A stretch of DNA of 33,332 bases from an uncultured Eubacterium sp. (GTDB lineage Bacteria; Bacillota; Clostridia; Peptostreptococcales; Anaerovoracaceae). The notes below the pieces were generated by a model that saw nothing but the letters and a program-made list of their open reading frames with translations, searched no databases and had not been told where the DNA came from. Both the position numbers and the translations under genes were made by a program. The stretch is taken from assembly GCA_937966095.1 (NCBI GenBank), contig CALCKF010000089.1:1-33332 (forward strand). Reading direction: 5' to 3'. Shown here in pieces: positions 1 through 6,562 of the stretch (position 1 is its first letter; every line of letters begins with the position of its first letter).

Positions 1-729
1 ATTCGCCAGCCAGTATGCTCCTAACGACAGTATTGCCAGTTCGAACAGCACAAATCCATCTTCTTCCAGTTTCCTAGGTATCCAGCATCTTATCCTTCTG
101 CTAGGATTGTCCTCTGATCCGTAAGGAACTCCGTCAACCGTAAGTCTCTCCTCCTTGGGATTTGCTTTTCTCGCAGCTGCTTCCAGCAGATACTGGTCTT
201 GAGCTCTAAGTTTACCTGTAAACTTCTTCAACATGATCGATGCTATAGGCTGACCGTACAGATCCACTGTACACATTATGATAGCAGGTATGCCTATGAG
301 TGCCACCATACCTATATCAGTGAGCTTCTGGATAGCAAGTATTCCTGCGATAGCGCCGCCGCCGCAGGCAGCTCCGGCACCAGCCAGCATTTTATCAAAT
401 CCAAAAAGAAGACCGCCGATACCAACTGTAGTAATAAGACCTCCAACTAACGCTGCAACCGCTATCACAACACTCTTTATCTCCTTGATATAATCTCCCG
501 GAGGTACCGATGTCCCCAAATGTACTATAAGGAACAGCATCGACAACTCTCCTATGTACGAGAATCCGGATTCTTCCGGGAATTGAGTAGGCATTCCCAC
601 CCAGGTCAATATCATATAGATAATAAGTGCTGCCGCCATGGACGGTACAAAAGCTTTTGTAAAATACGATACCATTTCGCCTACACCCAGTATTCCCAGA
701 CAAACTGCTGCTGCTAATACAATATCCAT
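1..729 (-). CDS. Multi-pass membrane transporter of unrecognised family, C-terminus cut by window edge
   Basis: The reading frame is open from the ATG at 729 to the window edge (243 codons, no stop). It begins MDIVLAAAVCLGILGVGEMV and has about six hydrophobic segments in the first 165 residues. A glycine-rich stretch follows around residues 118-130 (AGAACGGGAIAG), then a charged loop at about 170-215, and hydrophobicity resumes at the edge. The layout suggests an ion-coupled organic-solute symporter; the glycine-rich stretch recalls glutamate:Na+ symporters, but I do not recognise the family. It does not resemble EutH, the usual ethanolamine carrier, as I know it. A GGAGAGG ribosome binding site sits just upstream. 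Its own sigma-A promoter and a two-hexaloop antiterminator leader (785-847) link it to EutV control, so it may carry ethanolamine or a pathway product. The substrate is inference. Confidence 0.7.
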   Translation of the reverse strand, partial: MDIVLAAAVCLGILGVGEMVSYFTKAFVPSMAAALIIYMILTWVGMPTQFPEESGFSYIGELSMLFLIVHLGTSVPPGDYIKEIKSVVIAVAALVGGLITTVGIGGLLFGFDKMLAGAGAACGGGAIAGILAIQKLTDIGMVALIGIPAIIMCTVDLYGQPIASIMLKKFTGKLRAQDQYLLEAAARKANPKEERLTVDGVPYGSEDNPSRRIRCWIPRKLEEDGFVLFELAILSLGAYWLAN

Positions 730-784
730 TTTCCTCTCCTTTCCTACTTTTATAACATACCTTTTAAACACCGTTTTTAAACGC

Positions 785-847
785 AAAAAAAGCTCAGACA
801 TAATGCCTGAGCTTCGTTGCTCTTGATCAGTGACACTTCCTTGTGTC
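785..847 (-). promoter_or_regulatory. Two-hexaloop ANTAR antiterminator and overlapping terminator before the transporter gene
   Basis: Read on the minus strand, hairpin P1 (847-832) is GACAC, loop AAGGAA, GTGTC. Nine bases later hairpin P2 (822-809) is GAGC, loop AACGAA, GCTC. Both six-base loops have A at position 1 and G at position 4, the signature bound by EutV-type ANTAR proteins. The 3' arm of P2 is also the start of the 5' arm of an intrinsic terminator, AAGCTCAG (814-807) pairing with CTGAGCTT (797-790), followed by a run of T. EutV binding to P1/P2 would block the terminator and allow transcription into the transporter gene. The structure is read directly; the EutV link is from established knowledge of this RNA motif. 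Confidence 0.88.
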
Positions 848-862
848 GTTTATTTTTTTTAA

Positions 863-891
863 ATTATACCTTATTGCGGTTCTCATGTCAA
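863..891 (-). promoter_or_regulatory. Consensus sigma-A promoter for the transporter gene
   Basis: TTGACA at 891-886 and TATAAT at 868-863 on the minus strand are separated by exactly 17 bases, a full consensus match. Transcription would start near 856, just before hairpin P1 of the antiterminator. The transporter is therefore a separate transcription unit from the eut operon upstream, held in check by the terminator instead of by a weak promoter. Confidence 0.9.
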
Positions 892-953
892 TCGTATTAT
901 CACACTATTTAAAAATATCAGACTTACATACGTTCCTGCCGGACAAAACATAT

Positions 954-2069
954 TCATGAACTGAAATCAAACAGTACTCGTGTCCCACTTTCATCGGAAC
1001 TAAATGATATATGCCCCGCCAGTTTCTCTTCAACCAGTTTTCTTATCAGTTTGATACCAATCTTTTCTTCAATATTACTACCGCTTACATCTTTTATATC
1101 GGTGATACCCGTTCCGTCATCCGCCACGATCACGGAAGAAAAAAGCTTCCCATATAACAGAGTTATGTTCACGTTTCCTGCGCCGTCATCCCCGAATGCG
1201 TGTGTTACTGCATTTGTCACAAGTTCATTGATCACAAGCATTATAGAGGTTGCTTTGGCGGAATCCACAGATATATTATCTCCTTTAACCTCGATATTTA
1301 TATCATGAGGTCCGTTTTCCAATTGGAACTGGTAAAGAGTTGCAAATCTTTCCACCAATGCTTTCAAATTAACAGCACCTGTATCTCCAATAAGCAAGGC
1401 TTCATGTATCAGTGCTATACTGTTTATACGGTTCATATCCTCCCTCAGCAGCTGCTTCGTTTCTTCCGACCTGCTTCTCCTCGCCTGCATATTCAGGATA
1501 CTGCTTATCATCTGGAGATTGTTCTTTATCCTGTGATGCATTTCAGACACTACAAGATCATTGATTTCAACACCGTTATTTATACCGATAGCCCCATCTC
1601 CTTCATCATTAAGCAACAATGTGGTCAGCTTTTCGGTAGTCTGCCCCATCATCTCCATCTTCTTCTTCATCTGGACATTGCCGGTGATATCGCTTTCCTG
1701 TATTATCACCGCTATGATAACGCCTTCATCATTTTTTACAGGCACCACTCTTTGAAGCACTACCTTATTTTCCTGAGTAAACGCTTTCTCATCCCTTATA
1801 ACGACTCCCGAATTTCTCGCCGCAAACACTATTGGCTCGTTCTGAGGCAATACATATTGACCTGTTATCCTTTCTTCATATTGTGAATTGGTTTCAGGTC
1901 TCTCATGTGCGACGACAACAGCTTTTGTTTCATCACGAAAAAAGCAGTCTATGAACATATCCGTATTAAGCATAAGCGAAAAATACTTCAATGTCTGCTC
2001 TATGGATTCAAGTATCGTTATATCGCTATCCGTAAGATCCGTATACCTATGACACAATTCTCTTAACAT
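954..2069 (-). CDS. eutW: EutW-type ethanolamine sensor histidine kinase
   Basis: This is a soluble histidine kinase that would phosphorylate EutV in response to ethanolamine. An N-terminal sensing region covers residues 1 to about 150. A HisKA_2-type dimerisation segment carries the H box EMHHRIKNN (about 176-184), and a HATPase domain has the N box NELVTNAVTHAF and the G motif DDGTGI. There is no transmembrane segment. I chose the ATG at 2069 because a GGAG site lies 8 bases upstream. An alternative ATG at 2099 overlaps the pduT stop but has no good ribosome binding site. It is the last gene of the long eut operon, about 10 kb from its partner eutV, which is unusual since the two are commonly adjacent. 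Being in the operon gives positive feedback on sensing. Confidence 0.88.
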   Translation of the reverse strand: MLRELCHRYTDLTDSDITILESIEQTLKYFSLMLNTDMFIDCFFRDETKAVVVAHERPETNSQYEERITGQYVLPQNEPIVFAARNSGVVIRDEKAFTQENKVVLQRVVPVKNDEGVIIAVIIQESDITGNVQMKKKMEMMGQTTEKLTTLLLNDEGDGAIGINNGVEINDLVVSEMHHRIKNNLQMISSILNMQARRSRSEETKQLLREDMNRINSIALIHEALLIGDTGAVNLKALVERFATLYQFQLENGPHDINIEVKGDNISVDSAKATSIMLVINELVTNAVTHAFGDDGAGNVNITLLYGKLFSSVIVADDGTGITDIKDVSGSNIEEKIGIKLIRKLVEEKLAGHISFSSDESGTRVLFDFSS

Positions 2070-2092
2070 ATATAATTCTCCATACTGCCCTG

Positions 2093-2638
2093 TCAGCATA
2101 AGCTTTCAAAGATATCTCTGTGTGGGTTGGGTATTGTTACCTTGTTCAGCAGAAAGCCATGTCTGCTGCCGGCTTTTGCACCGCTCTCCACACTTGTCTT
2201 CACAGCAGACACTTCGCCCGTCAGTATCACAAACGACTTGCCGCCAATACCGCTACCCAGCCTTACATCTATCAGCTTCACATCTGCTGCTTTGACCGCT
2301 GCATCAGCACACATTATAGATGATGTGACGCTCATGAATTCAACTATACCCACCGCATTTGCCTGTTCAGGTATATCTTCCGCCGAAATTGCTCTGATTA
2401 CCTGCGGGTGCACTCTGGGGATAACTGTACTCTCGATGACAAACCCTTCAGCTATCGTCTCACCTGCTTCTATCGAAGATTTTACTGCCGCCACATCGCC
2501 TGTTATCAGCACATGATATTTACCGGGACAACTTGCTTTTGCCGTTATCATGCTCACTTCCGCTGACTTAAGCATAGCATCTGCCGCCTCTATTCCCTTG
2601 GCAATGCTGCTCAACTCCAAAAAACCTATAGTCTCCAT
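2093..2638 (-). CDS. pduT: PduT-type tandem BMC shell protein (trimeric, probable Fe-S site)
   Basis: This 181-residue protein has two BMC domains in tandem (about 1-88 and 93-181), each with the IGFLEL/VGIVEF start and the IPxxH end typical of the fold. It resembles PduT, a trimeric shell protein that holds a 4Fe-4S cluster at the pore through one cysteine per subunit. The matching motif is KASCPGK with Cys37. It lies between pduS and eutW with 6-base and short overlapping junctions. In propanediol compartments PduT and PduS work together to move electrons across the shell, so the same job is inferred here inside an ethanolamine locus. Confidence 0.87.
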   Translation of the reverse strand: METIGFLELSSIAKGIEAADAMLKSAEVSMITAKASCPGKYHVLITGDVAAVKSSIEAGETIAEGFVIESTVIPRVHPQVIRAISAEDIPEQANAVGIVEFMSVTSSIMCADAAVKAADVKLIDVRLGSGIGGKSFVILTGEVSAVKTSVESGAKAGSRHGFLLNKVTIPNPHRDIFESLC

Positions 2639-2644
2639 TATAAA

Positions 2645-3982
2645 TCACCCTTCTATAGTTATTCTATCACAAACGGACTTAACTACGCCATCTATTGACG
2701 CATGTTGATTGGCTCCAAGCTGACCTTCCGGGCATCTTGCGATAAGCTGTCCGCATACCACTTTATCACCTTCAGATACAACCGCTGTCGACTGGACACC
2801 AGCATTCTGTTTCAAAGGAATGATGACCTTTCCCGGATTCAGTTCCTTAAAATTTTCCAGATCAATGCCATAATATCCCGAAAGCCCGATGCGCAATGCC
2901 AAATGTCTTGTGGGTATCTTTCTGTATTCACGCATAATATCTGCTTCTATGCGCTCCTCCGATCTGACATACTTAACACCTTCTTCTCTGTAAAGCTCCT
3001 TTATGATCTGGTTTATTTTTCTCGGTTGCAATCCCATAGGGCACGCATACTCCTCACATATGCCACATTCGCTGCATATGAGCGCCTGTTTTACATCCTC
3101 ATCTTCCATGATCTGTGATATGTCCGTACTTATCGCAAATTTTCTCATAATCTTGCTGGGCTTGATAGGATGCCCCAGCATATGTCGTGAACAAAGCTCA
3201 GTGCATATTGAACATTGTATGCAGCAGCTTCTGGCTCTTCTAAGCATAGTCCTCAAATCCGTACTGTAACGGCTGCCTATATAAGACTGACTTGGCAGCA
3301 CAACTATCCCGGAAACTGTCTTTGTAATTACCTGCTTTTCTATCTCTCTACGTGTATATAAATGCCCCATCATAGGTCCACCCATTATATAATCGCAATC
3401 CTCATATTCAGGAATTGCATCTTCTACACATGCCATCATAGGCGTACCTATAGGCACTTTATATATACACGGATTCCGGACCGCACCCGTAACAGTCAGG
3501 TATTTGTGAGTGAAGCTTCTCCCTTCCATCGCATCACATACGGCATTCATCGTTCCGATGTTGGAAACAGTGACACCCACATCGGCCGGAAGTCCGGCAG
3601 GAGGTACGATTCGCTTTGTTACCTCATACACAAGCACCTGTTCATCTCCTGCAGGATAAAAGTTACCCAGCTCAAAAATCCTGATCCTGCTTCCCGTTTT
3701 CTCTATTTCAGCCGACAGTGCTGCAGCTTCTCGTTTATAATGTTCTTTCAGCGCTATTACCGTATCTTTCGCATGTAGCATGTCAGCGACCGCATCCGCC
3801 GCCTTTATTATACGTGCCGCATTATGTCTCATGAGGTACTTATCGGTACCCAACAGCGGCTCGCACTCCGCCCCGTTGACTATGAACACTTCTGCCGGAT
3901 TTTCATATTTAACATTGGTAGGGAATCCTGCACCTCCGCACCCTACAATTCCCGCTTCAAAAATTCGTTCGCTAAGCTCCAT
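2645..3982 (-). CDS. pduS: PduS-type flavin/iron-sulfur cobalamin reductase (RnfC-like)
   Basis: At 445 residues this matches PduS in length. The N-terminus carries the RnfC/NuoF-like NADH-FMN motif GCGGAGFPT (residues 14-22) and NGAECEPLL. Two ferredoxin-type clusters are visible as CIQCSICTELC and CSECGICEEYACP in the middle third, and a SLBB/barrel-sandwich-like segment ends the protein. PduS uses NADH to reduce cob(III)alamin or pass electrons, feeding the adenosyltransferase (here EutT) and so supporting EutBC. A GGAGGAG site precedes the ATG. Adjacent pduT supports the pairing. RnfC itself is less likely because no rnfA, B, D, E or G genes are nearby. Confidence 0.87.
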   Translation of the reverse strand: MELSERIFEAGIVGCGGAGFPTNVKYENPAEVFIVNGAECEPLLGTDKYLMRHNAARIIKAADAVADMLHAKDTVIALKEHYKREAAALSAEIEKTGSRIRIFELGNFYPAGDEQVLVYEVTKRIVPPAGLPADVGVTVSNIGTMNAVCDAMEGRSFTHKYLTVTGAVRNPCIYKVPIGTPMMACVEDAIPEYEDCDYIMGGPMMGHLYTRREIEKQVITKTVSGIVVLPSQSYIGSRYSTDLRTMLRRARSCCIQCSICTELCSRHMLGHPIKPSKIMRKFAISTDISQIMEDEDVKQALICSECGICEEYACPMGLQPRKINQIIKELYREEGVKYVRSEERIEADIMREYRKIPTRHLALRIGLSGYYGIDLENFKELNPGKVIIPLKQNAGVQSTAVVSEGDKVVCGQLIARCPEGQLGANQHASIDGVVKSVCDRITIEG

Positions 3983-3985
3983 GTT

Positions 3986-4276
3986 CTAAAGCTCCTCCCC
4001 ATGACTGCCTTTATCGACTTCTATTGTATCAATAATGCCTACTATCGCTGCGTCGACCGGCAGATCGTCTTTACCGAAAGCTTTTCTGGCCGTACTCCCG
4101 CTCACTACCAACACACGTTCTCCTATGCCTGCTCCGACAGTATCCGCCGCCACAAAGCTTTCACTTTCATTCTTTCCCAATTCATCTGTCTGTTTTACTA
4201 CCATGAGCTTCATGCCGTTTAGTTCCTCTTCTTTTTTTGTCGCCCAAATATTTCCGACGACCTTACAAATGATCAT
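3986..4276 (-). CDS. eutN: EutN/CcmL-type pentameric shell vertex protein
   Basis: This 96-residue protein begins MIICKVVGNIWATKKE and ends with the VDAAIVGIIDTIEV core typical of the EutN/CcmL/PduN family, which caps the vertices of microcompartments as pentamers. The ATG at 4276 is preferred because AGGAG lies 8 bases upstream. An in-frame GTG two codons earlier would be too close to that site. The central LMVVKQTD and GAGIGERVLVVSGSTAR segments match the family's OB-like barrel. It sits between pduL and pduS. Confidence 0.9.
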   Translation of the reverse strand: MIICKVVGNIWATKKEEELNGMKLMVVKQTDELGKNESESFVAADTVGAGIGERVLVVSGSTARKAFGKDDLPVDAAIVGIIDTIEVDKGSHGEEL

Positions 4277-4290
4277 GAACACATCTCCTG

Positions 4291-5208
4291 TTATATAAAT
4301 CTGATATCGATCCTTTTTTCATGTGCAACATCCATGGCCGATGGAGTTACGATAGTTCCTGATTTTAATGTCAGGCTACCGGCTGCACCTCCGTTCACTC
4401 TTTGGGAAAGCTCTTTCATTTTCCTCTCCGTTACAAGACGGCATTCTTCAACTGGCTCTCCATATTCATCGGCTCCGTCAATCTTGCATCCTTCCTGTGC
4501 CGCATCTCTACAGCCCCCCGCGCCACACGACACTCCTGTTTCTATACGACACACATCTCCATTAACAAAGCCACACGCATTAGCTTCATCATAATCAATA
4601 TGCAATGCATTGCTGTAATTCTGATTGACTCTGACTATGACGTCATTGAATGTCACAGGTCTTGTTGTCCCCAGAGTCACTTTGACATGTTGTCCATGAT
4701 GTAACATCAATCTCTTTGCATCCGAAGAATTTACATGCATGTGCATCTTGGCAACTATCACCGATCCTATGGCATCAACTTCGTTATCCTCTCGCTCAAT
4801 GATCATATCAGCCGCTCCTCTCAGATCTCCTGACAGCCTCACGGGAGCATTTACCCCAAGCATCTTGGCATCCGTCATGGATATCTCCACCTGTGTCTTT
4901 TCTCTCACAGGCCCCAGAACCGCCACATTATCCATTCTCCCTTTAGGTCCTATAAGTGTCACACGTTCTTCACACAGATATTGCCCCGGCTGTGATATGT
5001 CTTTCTTTTTTGTTAATTCATATCCCTTACCAAAGAGTTCATCTATGTGCGCCCGGCACAGATGCACATGTCTTCCTGAAGCTTCTACTGGTATACCGCC
5101 TATAGTATCATGAGACTTTCCGGAGCATGTTTCATCAGGCAAAATACGCCTTTTTTCTATTTCGTCGATCACCTTCTCAACGACCTGTCTTATTGTTTCT
5201 TCCTTCAT
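4291..5208 (-). CDS. pduL: PduL-type phosphate acyltransferase with C-terminal extension
   Basis: PduL converts acetyl-CoA and phosphate to acetyl-phosphate and CoA, recycling CoA in the compartment and replacing EutD. The start at 5208 (MKEETIRQ) has GAGGGA just upstream and overlaps the end of eutT by 32 bases. Residues 1-21 form an amphipathic helix like a shell-targeting peptide. Zinc-binding motifs are visible as GRHVHL (His47, His49) and MHMHV (His156, His158) in the two beta-barrel halves. The protein is 305 residues against roughly 210 for Salmonella PduL. The extra C-terminal part has five cysteines within about 20 residues and ends in a VTPSAMDVAHEKRIDI segment that resembles the N-terminal motif of EutT. 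The role of that tail is unknown. Confidence 0.88.
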   Translation of the reverse strand: MKEETIRQVVEKVIDEIEKRRILPDETCSGKSHDTIGGIPVEASGRHVHLCRAHIDELFGKGYELTKKKDISQPGQYLCEERVTLIGPKGRMDNVAVLGPVREKTQVEISMTDAKMLGVNAPVRLSGDLRGAADMIIEREDNEVDAIGSVIVAKMHMHVNSSDAKRLMLHHGQHVKVTLGTTRPVTFNDVIVRVNQNYSNALHIDYDEANACGFVNGDVCRIETGVSCGAGGCRDAAQEGCKIDGADEYGEPVEECRLVTERKMKELSQRVNGGAAGSLTLKSGTIVTPSAMDVAHEKRIDIRFI

Positions 5209-5893
5209 ACTTTCCCTCAACTGTAATCTCCGACAAATGTCTGCAATAAATGATATATATCGCACTGCTCAACCTGTTCAGCGCTTTTAATATATCGTTT
5301 CTTACCACTCTCCTGTGTAAATAAAAAGCCTGTACTCCTGCAAGCTCAAGCTCCCTTGATCTTGCCCTCAGCAGATTGAGTTCGACACATACTTCTCCCA
5401 TACTGTGATCAGGAGGCATATGATCGATACCGAAAAATTTTCGAGGATGCTGCGATACATATCTCAGTTCTTCATCATTCATTCCAAAAAGCATGATCTC
5501 TTTCATTTCAGTTTCGAGGACTTCTGCTGATAATATACTGCGACAATATGTCAGTATTGCTTCTAATTCCCCTTTAAGCTGTTCGTCACCGATCTTTTCA
5601 GCCATTAATTGTGCCTTGAGTATCTCTGCCTGAAATGTGTCCATCTTACCACGAAAAATGATTCTCGGATTGTCCTTGGATACCATTTCCTTTGCATTGA
5701 GATTTGTGATATATTCAGGCTTTTTATTTTTGACATAAACCGAATCGCAGTCTTTTCGCACGATTCTTATGTTGTTATCTGCGATATATCTCTCAGCTTT
5801 TCTCGAAATAAAAACATCCTCCGGAATTTCCACCTCACAGGCCTGACCGTTTTTTGCAAGCGCTTTTATGGCATCCAAACCAAATACCTTCAT
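5177..5893 (-). CDS. eutT: EutT-type corrinoid adenosyltransferase
   Basis: EutT makes adenosylcobalamin from cobalamin and ATP for EutBC. The 238-residue protein shows the EutT core: MVSKDNPRIIFRGKMDTFQ (about 70-88), then QHPRKFFGIDHMPPDHSMG and VCVELNLLRARSRE. The N-terminus has an ISRKAERYIADNNIRIV segment (29-45) equivalent to the TPSAREL segment of Salmonella EutT. The cysteine-rich metal motif (HX11CCX2C) of the Salmonella enzyme is absent: the only cysteine between residues 20 and 88 is Cys49. The protein is therefore probably of the metal-free type described in some Firmicutes. Its 3' end overlaps pduL by 32 bases, suggesting translational coupling. Confidence 0.85.
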   Translation of the reverse strand: MKVFGLDAIKALAKNGQACEVEIPEDVFISRKAERYIADNNIRIVRKDCDSVYVKNKKPEYITNLNAKEMVSKDNPRIIFRGKMDTFQAEILKAQLMAEKIGDEQLKGELEAILTYCRSILSAEVLETEMKEIMLFGMNDEELRYVSQHPRKFFGIDHMPPDHSMGEVCVELNLLRARSRELELAGVQAFYLHRRVVRNDILKALNRLSSAIYIIYCRHLSEITVEGKYEGRNNKTGR

Positions 5894-5911
5894 TGTCTTG
5901 ACCTTCCTGCA

Positions 5912-6226
5912 CTATTTAGCACCCGCTGTTCCTTTTGCCGCCGCTGATGTAACTGTAGGCAGAATAGCTTCCACCTCACCATGCGGTCTAGGTATAACAT
6001 GTACGGAAAGCAGCTCGCCGACTCTGTCTGCCGCTGCCGCCCCTGCGTCAGTTGCGGCCTTTACAGCTCCGACATCGCCTCTCACCATTACGGTAACGAG
6101 TCCGCCGCCTACATGTTCCTTACCTATGAGTGTTACATTCGCTGCTTTCACCATTGCATCTGCAGCTTCTATAGAGCCTACCAATCCTTTTGTTTCGATC
6201 ATTCCCAGTGCCTGTAATGTTGCCAT
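5912..6226 (-). CDS. eutM: EutM-like hexameric BMC shell protein, second copy
   Basis: This single-BMC-domain protein of 104 residues begins MATLQALGMIETKGLVGSIE. It carries the pore segment HVGGGLVTVMVRGDVGAV and ends with IPRPHGEVE plus an alanine-rich tail of about 15 residues. It forms the hexagonal tiles of the compartment wall. An AGGAGG site precedes the ATG. The gene shares a 135-base block with one mismatch with the copy immediately upstream. It differs from that copy mainly at the N-terminus, the segment before the pore, and the longer C-terminal tail. Confidence 0.93.
   Translation of the reverse strand: MATLQALGMIETKGLVGSIEAADAMVKAANVTLIGKEHVGGGLVTVMVRGDVGAVKAATDAGAAAADRVGELLSVHVIPRPHGEVEAILPTVTSAAAKGTAGAK
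5981..6115. repeat. Block of near identity shared with 6311-6445 (tandem eutM-like genes)
   Basis: Bases 5981-6115 and 6311-6445 are identical except at 6014 (c) versus 6344 (t), an offset of 330. Outside the block the two genes are still homologous but diverge at many positions. The sharp edges look like recent gene conversion or partial duplication between the two shell genes. Confidence 0.9.
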
Positions 6227-6277
6227 TTTCTCTCCTCCTTTTCATCGATTCAATATACTCGTTATCAAAATAAATTT

Positions 6278-6559
6278 TTACAGTTTTGGTAAAATTGCTT
6301 CCACCTCTATATGCGGTCTAGGTATAACATGTACGGAAAGCAGTTCGCCGACTCTGTCTGCCGCTGCCGCCCCTGCGTCAGTTGCGGCCTTTACAGCTCC
6401 GACATCGCCTCTCACCATTACGGTAACGAGTCCGCCGCCTACATGCACCTTACCTATCAGAGTAACATTCGCCGCCTTTACCATTGCATCTGCGGCTTCT
6501 ATAGAACCTACCAGCCCCTTTGTCTCCACCATTCCCAGTGCCTGACTTCTTTCAACCAT
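6278..6559 (-). CDS. eutM: EutM-like hexameric BMC shell protein, first copy
   Basis: This is a 93-residue single BMC domain beginning MVERSQALGMVETKGLV, with the same pore segment HVGGGLVTVMVRGDVGAV. It ends IPRPHIEVEAILPKL without the tail seen in the second copy. It forms hexamers in the shell facets. Only 3 bases separate it from the eutE stop, with its ribosome binding site (AAGGATGG) inside the end of eutE. The tandem pair may give mixed facets or simply dosage. Confidence 0.93.
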   Translation of the reverse strand: MVERSQALGMVETKGLVGSIEAADAMVKAANVTLIGKVHVGGGLVTVMVRGDVGAVKAATDAGAAAADRVGELLSVHVIPRPHIEVEAILPKL

Positions 6560-6562
6560 TTT

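Noticed and set aside
1..729. Annotation of the transporter as EutH because of its position
   Set aside because: The N-terminal sequence and segment pattern do not resemble EutH as I know it. Position and regulation alone do not justify the name.
1200..1886. Plus-strand open frame of about 228 codons, rich in His, Cys and Tyr
   Set aside because: It is antisense to eutW, with unnatural composition and no start signal.
2645..3982. RnfC subunit of an Rnf complex
   Set aside because: No other rnf subunit gene is adjacent, and the pduT neighbour and length favour PduS.
5868..6545. Long open frame on the plus strand rich in Ser, Pro and Ala
   Set aside because: It is the antisense of the two eutM-like genes, reflects their Ala/Gly-rich codons, and repeats exactly as they do.
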